Of a stretch of DNA of 64,000 nt, positions 46,194 to 57,376 are shown one piece after another. A program made the position numbers and the translations under genes. The notes under the pieces were generated by a model. The model ran no database searches, had not been told where the DNA came from, and was given only the letters and a program-made list of their open reading frames with translations. Origin of the DNA: Anaeramoeba flamelloides (lineage: Eukaryota > Metamonada > Anaeramoebidae); NCBI GenBank assembly GCA_027625915.1, contig JANTQA010000029.1, positions 8,184,001-8,248,000 of the forward strand, given 5' to 3'. Each line of letters starts with the position of its first letter. Positions within the stretch are counted from its first letter, which is position 1.

Positions 46194-49100
46194 TTTTTTT
46201 TTCTCTTCTCTTCTCTTGTTTTCTTTTCTCTTCTCTTCTCTTCTCTTCTTTTCATTTCTTTTCATTTCTTTTCTTCTAGAAATTATATTTAATTATGTTA
46301 GAATTTTTTCAAAAAGTTTTTCAAATTTTTTTATGTGGATTTGAATTGTAATGTTTTTATAAAAGAATCCTTGAAATCTTTTTTGAAATCAATTCTGTCA
46401 TTTTGTTAAAATTTAATTAACACCTTTTGTTTTGTTTTGTTTTGTTTCGTTTCATTTCGAAAATTTTTCCTATTCTTTATTTTTATGTTTATCTTTTCCG
46501 AAAATCGGTGAATGCAAAAATATTAAATTAAAATTTCAATGGTTTTGCATTTTTAATTAAAATTTTTTTTTCAATTAATAACACTTTATTAAATAAAAAA
46601 TATATTCTCAAATTATTATCAACCGTTATTTATGGATTGTGTTCCTTGAAATGGGAAAAAAATATTATTTGTTGTTCTTGTAATTCTCACTCTTTCTATA
46701 TATGATAAAACCGTCTTATATCATAAGATAAAAAAATATTTTAATTTAAAAAAAGAAAGAAATCAACCCTAAGGAGGTAGTATTTTTTAAAAATAAAAAG
46801 AAATCTTGTCAAGATCTTGAAAAAAATTTTTTTTGTTTGTAAATTTGTGTTTCAGCTTATGAAATAATGAGTTAACCCCATTTAAATACTTTATTAATTT
46901 GAGTCTCTTTTTTGAATTTTAAAATTTGCATGTTTCTAATATAATGCAATAAAAAGTAACCTATTATTTTTATTAACAACAAGTTAATTCTTGAAAATGG
47001 TAAAATATTTTTGTTGTTTTTTTTTTGGATAGTCTTGAGATTCTGAAAGAAAATTTTTTATTTGGTTTATTTTTAATACTTAATATTTCAATCCTAATAT
47101 CGGCCAATAAAACTAATTGAATTATATGTGGATTAATAAATGAATATTTGATATAAATTTAACAAAAGTTTATCAATTAAATCGAGATATATTAAGCAAA
47201 TTTGTTTTATTAATATTTTCAAAGTTTTAAAAAAGTTGTTTTCTGGGTTTAAAAAAAAAAAAAAAAAATACAAAAATATTTTCAAAATTAAATCCAAAGT
47301 AAATAAATTCTTTAGTCATATTCACAAGAAACCTTATTACAATTTAAATCATTTTTATTAGAAAAAAAAATTGATTTTGAAATTTGAGGATATGTTTAAC
47401 TTAATTCCAAATTATCTTTAAGAAAATTTTATTTTGAAAAATCGAATTTCATTTCAGAACTAAAAAACAAAATTTCTTTGTAAAAATTTTTAAATTAATA
47501 CATAAATTTAATGATTATAAGTATCCTTCGAAAATCAAAAACAATTATTTTTCAATCGGTTGATATATCAATTTCTTTGGTTAACCAAAGAATTATCTTA
47601 AAAATGAAAAAAAATCTTAACATTAATATTACTGGTAACAAAGAATTTTTTTTGAATAATAATGACAAAAATGATAATAAACATGGCAAAAACCTATTAT
47701 AATGTGAAAAATAAAATGAATTTAGATGTTTTGTATTTTCAGAAAAAATGGAAAAAATAAATTGATCTCACAAAAAAAATATTCTTTTTTGGGTTTCTTA
47801 GTCAATCAGAATTTTTTGACACTTGAATATTTTGAATTTATAATAGATAATATCACCAAAAATATATTTTAAAATTTTACCTTATTTTAGTAGAGTACAT
47901 ATCCCTTAACAATTATCAAAAATTGATTTTATGATCAAATTTTTTTGAGTATTTTTCATTTCTTGATTTTTTCAAAATATATAATAAACTTTATTTACTT
48001 TTCCAACTAGTTTTCAAGAAAAAAGAATTTTGACAGAAATTTTAACAATTTTTAAAGTAATATCTGAAATTTTTAATAAAATTTTTGTCTAATAATCCAA
48101 TAGAAAAATAAATTTAAATAAAAATCAAAAATTGTAAATAAAGTATTTTTATTTCTATTATAATAAACTAAATAAAACACAATTCAAAAATATAATATAG
48201 AATCTAACTTAAAATTTTATCATTAAAATGTATAAGGCAAATTCTCCAGTTTTTTTTTTTTATTTTTTTCTTCCATTTTGAATGTTTATATTTATATATG
48301 ATTTGACATATAGATTATTTTCCACGACTGTTGTAAGATAAATGTTTTCTTGTTTTTTTATTGAGTTTCATATCTCATGTATAGTTTTAAATCTTAATTA
48401 TCTGCTTAGAATTTTATAGGGTCAAAAATTTAAATTGATTTTTATTTAAATTTTATTATTCTCTAGACTTACTCTAATGTTTGGAATCAGAAGAAAATTT
48501 CAATTTTTTTTTTTTCAACTTATCTAACTGTTTATTTTTTGCATCTTAAATTTTCCTTAAAGTTTTTAACCCCCCCCCACACACCTTTTTTATTTATAAA
48601 TACATGCAATTGTTATATGATTCTTTTGCATTTTTCAGATTATCGACTAAATGTAAAATTTTTTCCAAATAAATTAGCAAATATTTATTCTTTGATAAAT
48701 ATTGTGATATTTTTGTTTTCTCTATATTAAACCCCAATTCAAAAATTTTAACACACCAAAATTCGATTTGTGAAAAAAAAAAAATTATTTAATCAATTCA
48801 AGAAGATTTACCAAATTAGAACCATTCGCTAATTGAAATGTTAACACCTTTTTATAAATTACAATACTCACAAAACAATAAATAAATAATTATTCATACC
48901 AATAAATCAAGGGTGTGTTAAAAATTTTGGAGAGAGCTAAACAAAAAAATACTTTAGTAAATTTGTAAAAATTCTATTAGGAATATTGATCGATCAAAGG
49001 TTGCTAACTTTTAATTTTATTTGAGTTATTCTATTTGTAACAACTCAACTTTAACCTAATATCAATGGTTGAAAAAATTTTTGATCCAACGAAACAAGTT

Positions 49101-49854
49101 ACGTAATTTAAAAAATGAAATGAAAACAAAAAACTTAAAGATGAAAAAATGATTTTCATATTTATGAAAAATCAAAATTATTTCCAATTTGAATGAAATT
49201 ATATTATTGTGATTGTTTAGAAGGTTTTAGCTGTGTGGAAAATTTTGAATTTTAGTTTAGATTTAAATCCAAATTGAATTATTATTTGATAGATTAATAT
49301 TACAGCCGTTCCAAACCAACCGTGAAATTTGACAGACATAGAAATTGACCTTTTGTCTCAGTTAGATACAAAAAAAAATCTTGAGTTATACTCTATAATA
49401 TATATTTTATGGTTTGAAATAGGTTTTTTAACAAAAAAATTTCTTATTTGAAAGACTGAGAAAAAAATCTTGTATTTTATGAATCAAATTCTAAAATTCA
49501 AAACATGGATACCAACGATCGAAGATCGAATTTATAATTTCTTTTAAATGGTCTTGCCTTTTGATTTTAAGTTCTTTAGAAATTATGGATCCACCAAATA
49601 TCTGAAAATTTTTCCCAAATTATTGATCATATAGAAAGGTTTCTATTCAAAAATTCGAATTCTAATATTTTCTCTTTGTGAAATTTTTATTCTATTCCAA
49701 AATTTCTCTCTTTGTTATCGGCTATCGCATAACCATAAAAGCCTGGCATAAAAAGTCAAGTATGATAACGATTGTGAATTTTCTGTTTATCATAGATTTC
49801 AGGGTAGGGTTGGGATTGCTCTAATTTTCTATTTATTTGATTTATATTTCATTT
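46194..49854. other. Intergenic region
   Basis: Starts with a pyrimidine-rich stretch (TTCTCTTCTCTTC repeats, 46199-46276) just after the CstF-64 stop, then TTTTG repeats near 46425-46460. A CCCCCCCCCACACACC run lies near 48571. A 150-base segment near 49110-49265 resembles 17690-17830. A half end of the Tc1-like MITE (ACAGCCGTTCC) is at about 49303. No gene is recognised; the short open frames at 47511 and 48539 are low-complexity. Confidence 0.55.
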
Positions 49855-50530
49855 TATAATTAAAATTAAATCATCTGCAAACATTTGATAATGATTTGTC
49901 AATGGTATAATCTTTAATAAAAGAAAATGTGAAATAAAAGTAAATATGATAGGATATAGTGGGTCCCCTTGGTATATACCAAGTCCTTCTCCTTGATACA
50001 GCTGTTCCAAGGCTACAGTGAATTTTTATATGAATCAAATTTTGATGCTGATACAGATTTTTAAAAAGTTGGAGATGAGGATAACAAAGCTCATATTGAA
50101 AAAAAATTTTCATAAATGAACTCATTTGAAAAATTTTCTTGTGATAAGATCAAAAATATTTTCGGTATTTCAAGAGAAACTTTTAAGTCGCATCTCAACA
50201 GATTTTCCAGGTTTGGGGCAATTTAGGGATCTGAAAATTAATGTTTCTTATATCAAAAGAATTTTTCAAATGAGTTCATTTATGAAAATTTTTTTTCAAT
50301 ATGAGCTTTCTTATCCTCATCTCCAACTTTTTAAAAATCTGTATCAGCACCAAAATTTGATTCATAATAAAATTCACGGTAGCATTGGAAAGACTGTAAT
50401 ATTTTGATAATAAAAATTTGATAATTTTCTTTAAAATAATCTATTTTATTCTTTTTCTAATTATAGCAAAATTAATTGAATCAAAACCATTTAGCTGTAT
50501 TAATCATTATAATATAACTATTATACCATT
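49855..50530 (-). mobile_element. LINE reverse transcriptase remnant, split by a MITE
   Basis: On the minus strand 49996-49860 reads like the RT core: IYQGDPLYP, then FADDLIL. It is related to but distinct from the LINE at 26479-32715 (IYQGDPLYPIIF against VYQGDPLSPLLF). After the MITE, sequence near 50470-50525 (GAATCAAAACCATTT) matches the next upstream part of the RT in the fuller LINE (GAGTCAAAACATTTT). It is heavily decayed and has no intact frame. Confidence 0.7.
49997..50398. mobile_element. Palindromic Tc1/mariner-like MITE, long form (402 bp)
   Basis: Flanked by TA. Left TACAGCTGTTCCAAGGCTAC, right GTAGCATTGGAAAGACTGTA. About 137-bp inverted arms (49997-50134 and 50262-50398) surround ~125 bp of unique sequence. 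The short form at 50825-51000 consists of the outer arms only. TA flanks and ends reading CAG(C/T) suit the Tc1/mariner group. The open frames at 49871-50125 and 50126-50407 are within the palindrome and not genes. Confidence 0.75.
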
Positions 50531-50824
50531 TTTATTTTCATTATTTGATTTTATTTAATTATATATATTTTAATAAATTTAAGACTGGAATTCAAGTATC
50601 ATATTAATTTTGAAACTCACAATTGTGACTTCTGAAATAATTCCTAACAAGGTTCAATTAATTTATATAACATTTTTAGAAATAATCTTGGGAATTTTTA
50701 TTTTGAATTTTCAATTTGTCACATAAACAACAAGATTTATTTCTCAATCTTTGAAATAAGAAATTTTTTTGTTAAAACTAATATTCAAGCATAGAGTAAT
50801 CCAATATTATCTCTAATAATAGAA

Positions 50825-51000
50825 TACAGCTGTTCCAAGGCTACCGTGAATTTTTATATGAATCAAATTTTGATGCTGATATAGATTTTTAAAAAGTTGG
50901 ATATAAACTTTCTTATCCTCATATACAACTTTTTAAAAATTTATATCAGCATCAAAATTTGATTCATGTAAAAATTCACGGTAGCCTTGGAAAGACTGTA
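50825..51000. mobile_element. Palindromic Tc1/mariner-like MITE, short form (176 bp)
   Basis: TACAGCTGTTCCAAGGCTAC at the left is complementary to the right end reading GTAGCCTTGGAAAGACTGTA. Nearly the whole element is one palindrome, with 'GGATATAAACTTTCTTATCC' at the centre. It is closely related to 49997-50398. Confidence 0.8.
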
Positions 51001-51438
51001 TATTTTTTTTTGTTTATTGAACAGATACAAACAATTCAATATCTTTGTCTGTCCAATTTCGCACTAGGTTTTGAATCACTATATGAAAAATAAAACAACA
51101 ACAACAAAAATGAAAAAAAATATACATGACTTTATATATTAGATGATCAATTAAATATTAGAGATCAAAACATTATTTTTTTTTTCTTCTGAGCAAAATA
51201 TTTCTCGAAAAAAAAAAAAAAAAATCAAATAATAAATAGTCAATAAATGTAAAGTTTTTCTCATTTTGTGTGATTGAATTGAAAATGCATCAAGGTTAAT
51301 CAAATTTTTTGTAGAAAATATCACTTTCAAAAAAAAGAATTTTAAATTAAAAATTTTTATTGAAAAACATCAGAAAATATGCAAATAATAATAATAATAA
51401 AAAATAAAAAAAAGAATATGAGCATGATATCAATAACA
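51001..51438. other. Short intergenic region
   Basis: AT-rich DNA with a 16-base A run and an AATAATAATAATAA tract. It presumably includes the 3' UTR of the SUMO protease. Nothing else is seen. Confidence 0.5.
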
Positions 51439-53073
51439 TTATAAATTCATTAAAATTTCCAAGATCTTGTTTCTTTTTCTTTTTGTTATTGAAGTTTTGA
51501 ACCATTTTGAATTATTAAAGGAAAATTTTTTGGTTTGAAATTCGGTAAACTTTGGTATCTTTGAACAAAATCGTTCGGTGTATTCTAAAAGAAATACCCC
51601 GCAGTCAACGCCATTTTCCTGGGATGGCACTTTACAAGAGATGCTTGGAAATGTCTGTGAATTGAAAACTCTTTTTTTGAAAGGAAATTTACTTTGCCAT
51701 TCAAGGCGAATAAATTTTCGAATTTTATTTAAAATAGATTTCTTGTGAACATTCTTCCTCATGGAATCAAAAATCAAAATCAATGAGACACTTTCCTGGT
51801 TTGGGTAGCAAACAATGATTAGATACCAATGGTTATATTGATTGACAGGTATTATCCAAAAATCCTTTTCAAATAAATGTGTTTTCTTTGTCCATCTTTT
51901 TTGTTCTTTGGGGTGATTTAAAAATCTTTCTAACTTTGTCGAAAAAAAGGTATTAAAGAAATAAAATTTTTGTTTGTTTTCTTGTGAGATTTTTTCAATT
52001 TCAATATATTTCAAATAAAAATTAATAATGGAGTCGTTTAAATAACACCCTTTATTTAAACTTTGAATATCCCATTCACAAATTGAAACAATTCCCAAAT
52101 TATTGCTTGTTGAATTTGAAATTGGGTATCTGTATCTTATTGGTAATTTTTTTTGTTTTATGGGCATTTTCTTATTTACCATTTTTTCATTTGTTTGGGG
52201 ATTTTCTTCTTCAGACTCATCTGAAATAGAAATAATTTCATTTGGCATTTGTAGTGGAATAATTTGGTTTGTAAAATAGGCATTGTAATCATTAAATCTT
52301 TTATTTTTTGACTTATATTGTAACCGAAGACTTCTTCGTGGTAAAAAATTATACATTTGCCTTTGGTTAAATATCTCTTTTTCTTTCTCTTTCTCTTTCT
52401 CTTTCTCCTTTTCTTTCTCTTTTTCTTTTTGTTTCTCTTTCTCTTTCTCTTTCTTTTCTCTTTCAATTACCATTTCTTTTTGTTTTTGTTTTTCTTTTTC
52501 CTTTTCTCTATCGATCTCTTTCTCTTTCTTTTTTTCTTTCTCTTTCTCTTTCTCTTTCTCTTTCTCGTTCTCCTTTTCTTTTTGTTTATTTTTGAAAGCT
52601 TTTTCGAATTTTTTTTTTGTAATTTCATTTTTTTTTTGTTTTTCTTTTCTTTTGTTTTTTTCTTCGTTTGTAGGTAGTCTTTGTAAAGGTTGAAGATTTT
52701 GGTCCTTGCTTAAATTCAAATTTGTTCCTACCTTTAAGTTATTTGGATTATGGAAAGAATAATCATTTTGAATATTCATTTTTAAAAGAAATTGATCTTG
52801 CAACTGATTCTCATTTTCATTGTTTTCTTTGGGAAATTTTTTTTCATTGCTATTGCTCAAAGGTAAACCAACAAGACTTGAGGTTATTTCTAACGATAGG
52901 TTTAATTTTCTTTTTTTATTATTATCCGACGAGGTGGAAAGATCAAAATTTTGTTGATTGAAATGCAAACGATCTTCGAATCTTTTTCTTCGTGTTTGGA
53001 AGGGAGATTGGAAAAATGTATTTGTATTTGAAACATGGAACAACTTGTCTGTATTAAAGTTATTATATTCCAT
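51439..53073 (-). CDS. Ulp1/SENP-family SUMO protease (C48)
   Basis: Cysteine protease that matures SUMO and removes it from substrates. Single exon, 544 residues. Residues 1-160 look disordered, and ~165-250 is a K/E repeat linker. The catalytic domain (about 325-544) begins VSICEWDIQSLNKGCYLNDS, then IINFYLKYI. The triad is visible: His415 in NHWYLIIV, Asp436 in FDSM, Cys491 in NGVDCGVFLLEY, with Gln485 for the oxyanion hole. The 'LNDSIINFYLKYIE' entry and FWIIPVNQYNHW are closer to the SENP6/7-like branch than to SENP1, though the family's usual large insert is short. The ATG at 53073 is followed by a complete frame. The substrate is inferred from the family. Confidence 0.9.
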   Translation of the reverse strand: MEYNNFNTDKLFHVSNTNTFFQSPFQTRRKRFEDRLHFNQQNFDLSTSSDNNKKRKLNLSLEITSSLVGLPLSNSNEKKFPKENNENENQLQDQFLLKMNIQNDYSFHNPNNLKVGTNLNLSKDQNLQPLQRLPTNEEKNKRKEKQKKNEITKKKFEKAFKNKQKEKENEKEKEKEKEKEKKKEKEIDREKEKEKQKQKEMVIEREKKEKEKEKQKEKEKEKEKEKEKEKEKEIFNQRQMYNFLPRRSLRLQYKSKNKRFNDYNAYFTNQIIPLQMPNEIISISDESEEENPQTNEKMVNKKMPIKQKKLPIRYRYPISNSTSNNLGIVSICEWDIQSLNKGCYLNDSIINFYLKYIEIEKISQENKQKFYFFNTFFSTKLERFLNHPKEQKRWTKKTHLFEKDFWIIPVNQYNHWYLIIVCYPNQESVSLILIFDSMRKNVHKKSILNKIRKFIRLEWQSKFPFKKRVFNSQTFPSISCKVPSQENGVDCGVFLLEYTERFCSKIPKFTEFQTKKFSFNNSKWFKTSITKRKRNKILEILMNL

Positions 53074-56000
53074 TTCAAAATGATCAAAAGATCAACTTCT
53101 TAAAGAAATTCTGCAAAATGTTAGAATTTTCAGTTGTTTATATTAAAAAAGAAAACAAGAGAAAGATCAAAATAAACCCAAAAATGAAATGTATTTTCAA
53201 CTTTTTTGTTATATTTTGGACATTTCACTTATTTAAAAGATGATATTGATATTGAAGAGTAAAAGAATCGTTTAGATAAAAATTTTGGATTAAATTTTCC
53301 TCTGTTTCGAAAAAATTTGTTATTTTTATTATATTACAAATTGTTTTGGTGAGTTTCTTCTTTTTAATAACTTGATCAGTGTAGTTACAACTTTTTTTTT
53401 AAGTGAATAAGTACGTTTTACCAATTTTGAGTTCTACAGTTTAGACATAACTGAATCATTCAAATGATTCCTTTAACCCAAAGCATTGATATTTTAATAA
53501 ATATGAGAGCAGAATTATTATTCGTATAATATATTTACATATAATTGGAAATATGGAAATCAAAAAAATTAAAAATATAGATCAAGGAAAAATAGTAAAA
53601 AAACATTTAGTTCTTGATCCTATATCCCTAAATTTTGATTAAATTCCTTCTTCTTTATTTGGTTTTATAATTAATTCTTTATGGAAAAACCTTGTTTTGG
53701 AATATTTATGATTCGCAAATTACTTATTATTTCTAAAGAATTTCCAAAATGAATTTTAATTCCTATTTTTAATTTAATACATCTAATTCTAGTTTTAGTT
53801 TAAGAATATCTGATATTTTTTTGAATTCTTCTTCAAAAAAAATGATTTATTAGATATATTTTTTTGATTTGATAATAATTTTTTTCTGATAAAATTGAGA
53901 ACTCAAAATAATTCTGACCCATTGTTTTCAATTATTTCTCCAAATTTTCAATTTCTTTGAGTTGAATCTGTTGTATTTTTTTTTTTAATTTTGAGAATAT
54001 AATCCTTTTACAGTAATATTTAAAATAGTATTCCTTATTTTGGCTTGTTTTGATAATAATATTTGTAAAAAAAAATTTGAAAATAAGTTTTGTAATAATA
54101 TATTTTGTTAAATAATAATAAATAGGAATAGACTAGAAATTCAAGGTTATAAATTGTTTGAGTTCATCAAATTAAGAAGAAAAGGAAAACAAATCTTGGA
54201 AAATAGGCTTTGATCAATTTATTTTTTTTTTTCCTTGATTTCAATAAGTTTATTTGGAAAGATTATCTTTTGTGTTTGGTCTGAAAAAAGAAAAGATTTG
54301 TTTTAAAGGCACACCTTTTCATTTTTTTTTTTTTTTTGGTTATATTCTTAATAAATTTTTAGCCTTCCCTATGAACATATTCCTAGATCGAAAACCAAAT
54401 ATAATAAAACCAATAATTTAATCAAAAAAAAAAAAAAATGTTCTAAAAATTGAAAAAATAAATATTCTATTCTAATTTAGTTTTGTATTGTTTTCTCTTC
54501 ACTAATAGATTGCGAATGATGTTTGGGTTTGGAAGTTTCAATATCTGGTGGCACTCAAAAAATCTTTGTATTTAATTTTTTTACAATTCAAATTTTTCAA
54601 AATCGTAAAATCTACCTACTTCGCCCGCCAAATAAAGTTATTCTTATATTTTCAACTTTTAGTTTATCTTTATTTATAGAATAATTCTTCTAATCTTAGA
54701 AATATTTCAAAACTCAAGCAATTTTTATCAAGTAGTGTGATGTTATAGCTGTTTTTGATTATAATTTTTGGAGATAATTTTTTTTGTCTCTCTTTAAAAA
54801 TTATTGTTTCTTTTGATTTTTTTATTTATGAAAATTTTCTATGATTTTTAAAAAGTGTTTAATTTAACAAATAAATTTAAAAAATCAAATTTAAGTTAAA
54901 AAAAAAATACTCAAAATGTTTTCTGGTAAGCTGAAATTTAATTTCCTTCTTAAAAATGAAACCGTTCAGATATCTAAGAAAAAAATTCATTGGATATTTT
55001 TTGTGATTGTATATATGGATTATTATTACAATAAAAATCCTTTAATTGATATTTTGAGTATTGAGAGATCTGTCATTTTTTTTTTTTTTTTTCATCTAAT
55101 TTTAATAGTATTTGGGATAATGAAAAACAAATGTAAAATTTTATCAAAATTGGATTATTATCAAAGAATTTCAAAAAAAATATATAATTTGGCCCATGGA
55201 TTTAAAGGGATTTCCTTGGAGCGTTAACCTACAATAAGATACTCAACCAACTTATAAATTGTTCAGATTTGGTTAAAAGCCCCCTTCCTAAATTTTATTT
55301 TTTTTTTCGAATTCAAAGTTCAAATCAAACCCTAACCCAGAGATTTTGTTGGTGTAATATTGTTGTATTAATATTTATTTTTAAATCTACCGTTCAAACA
55401 AATCCCTTAAACATCAGTACTTCAATAATACTCTGGAAGACAATTTCATATCATTTTACTGATCCAATTTGATTCTTTCTTCTATAAAATTGAGTTTTTT
55501 GAGCAATTTATTTGGATTTATATTATCTATTTATATATATACTTCATTTCTTATGATAGATTTCATAGGTTTATTATTCAAACTATAAATATATATTATG
55601 GTAAATAATTCTAATTTGAGGAGTTTATTTTCTTCTCAAAGAAATATAATATTGTCAAAAAAATGTGTTTAGAAAAGTATAATCGGTGTTTCAAAATAAA
55701 AAGTGTTTTTTTTTTTATAGAAGACCTCGACATTAACCAATCAAAGAAACTAACAATAAAATATAATTAAATATGGTACTGATTTCTTCAAGTTCTTTTA
55801 TTCAAAAAAAATTCTAAAAATGAAAGATAAAATGGGATAATTTATCTCAAAAAATAGAGTTAATTTTTCATAAAATTTTAATCATCAAAAAAACCAAAAA
55901 ATACAAAAAATTTCAAAAAATTTCTTTTTATATTGAACAAGTTACATTCCTAATTTAAATTTTACTTCTAATAATCAAGGAGTTAATCTTCAAAATTGAT

Positions 56001-57010
56001 TTGAACTTAGGTATACTACTGGTTATTAACTTTGATGTTACATTGGAACAAAATGAAAAAAAGTAGGTATTATATTTTGAAACACCAATCATTGTTTTTG
56101 GGGATGCAATATTTTGATCACGTTATCAATTAAAGAATAGTAACACTTTCAAGAACTAAATGTTAATCTTGAAAATTTTGAATGCTTTTATAACAGTTTA
56201 TTTCTTTGAATTCTTGTATAAGCAAAGAAAATAAATTCCAAATAACTCAAGTGTTTTTTAACAGACAAACCAAAAAAATGTGAGACACAATTTTATTCAC
56301 TTTGTGATTTTTGCAACTGTTTTTATGAGCTATGAAGATCGAATTTTATCAACAAAAATATATGGAAAACTTGGAAATCCGAGAAAAACAAGACTATTGT
56401 TGGAAAAAATGTTTTTGTTAGCCAGTTTTCAAGATATCAAAAAAGGGAAATCTAGAACAAAAAAGTTGAAAACTTTTTTTTGAATCTATCGGTTTAACTC
56501 AAAAAAGATTATTGACAGTTATTTGAAACATAGAGAACACACATAGCCCACCTTCAATAAAAACACTTTTTTCTTTTGGAGAATTCTCATGTTAAAAGTA
56601 ACCACATAAATAAAAAAAGATTTCACTAATCAAGAGAATCAATTACTTCAAAAAGAACAAATCAAAAGATTAATTCTTCCTTTAGGAAACTTTTATGAAT
56701 TCCCTAACGTTTAATGAAGAAAATTCTTGAACTTGAACTACAAATAAAATCTGATTAAAAAATAAAACAACATAACTATGATCAAAAAAATCAGAAATCA
56801 CTTTTTATGATTTTTTGTACAGACACTTTTACAATTCCAACAAGTCCAAATCAAGAAGACTTAAATTTTTCATTTACTCTTTTAAACCAAGTTAACAAAC
56901 AATAAAGTTAATTTTTCGATTTAAGATTTTTTATTTTTTGTTCAAGAAATTAAAGAACAAATTTTTTTTTTGTTTTTTTTTTCATTCACAAATTTTTCAC
57001 TATTGTTTGA
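53074..57010. other. Intergenic region
   Basis: About 3.9 kb between divergently placed genes: the SUMO protease reads left and the SANT gene reads right. It contains one intact family C element (55680-56095). The 54916-55227 open frame (103 codons, hydrophobic then basic) and the shorter ones at 55269 and 56280 match nothing and lie in AT-rich DNA. No firm gene is seen. Confidence 0.5.
55680..56095. mobile_element. TIR element, family C, best-preserved copy
   Basis: Ends AATCGGTGTTTCAAAATAAA and TATTTTGAAACACCAATCATT are ~20-bp inverted repeats. About 415 bp, no protein. Internal landmarks (GGTACTGATTTCTTCAAGTT, AATTGATTTGAACTTAGGTATAC) link it to the copies near 19.2-20.4 kb, 37.1 kb and 39.1 kb. 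Confidence 0.75.
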
Positions 57011-57343
57011 ATGAGCGATCCAAATTTTTACCCATTTACTAATTCTACAATGGACTCGAATTGGCTTTTTGGTTTTCAAGATTTCACAACAAATTCTTTG
57101 TCTTTGAATCCCAATTTTAATGAAGTGTTTTTACCATCGAATGATCCACAAATACCTAAAAACCCACTCAATTCTTTTCCTTTATTTCCAACAGACAACC
57201 CTAAGCAATCAAGTGTCACAAATAATGATCACCAATTGGAAATACCACTCTTTAATAACTCTTTTAATCAACAACTGCAACAACAACAAAAACAGCAACT
57301 ACAACAACAACAGCAACAACAACAAAAACAGCAACTACAACAA

Positions 57344-57376
<33 letters not shown>

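Noticed and set aside
49871-50407. Two ORFs of 84 and 93 codons with near-identical segments
   Set aside because: They are the two arms of the palindromic MITE read in opposite directions.
54916-55227. 103-codon frame with a hydrophobic stretch
   Set aside because: No homology, low complexity and a poly-T tract inside; not distinguishable from chance in such AT-rich DNA.
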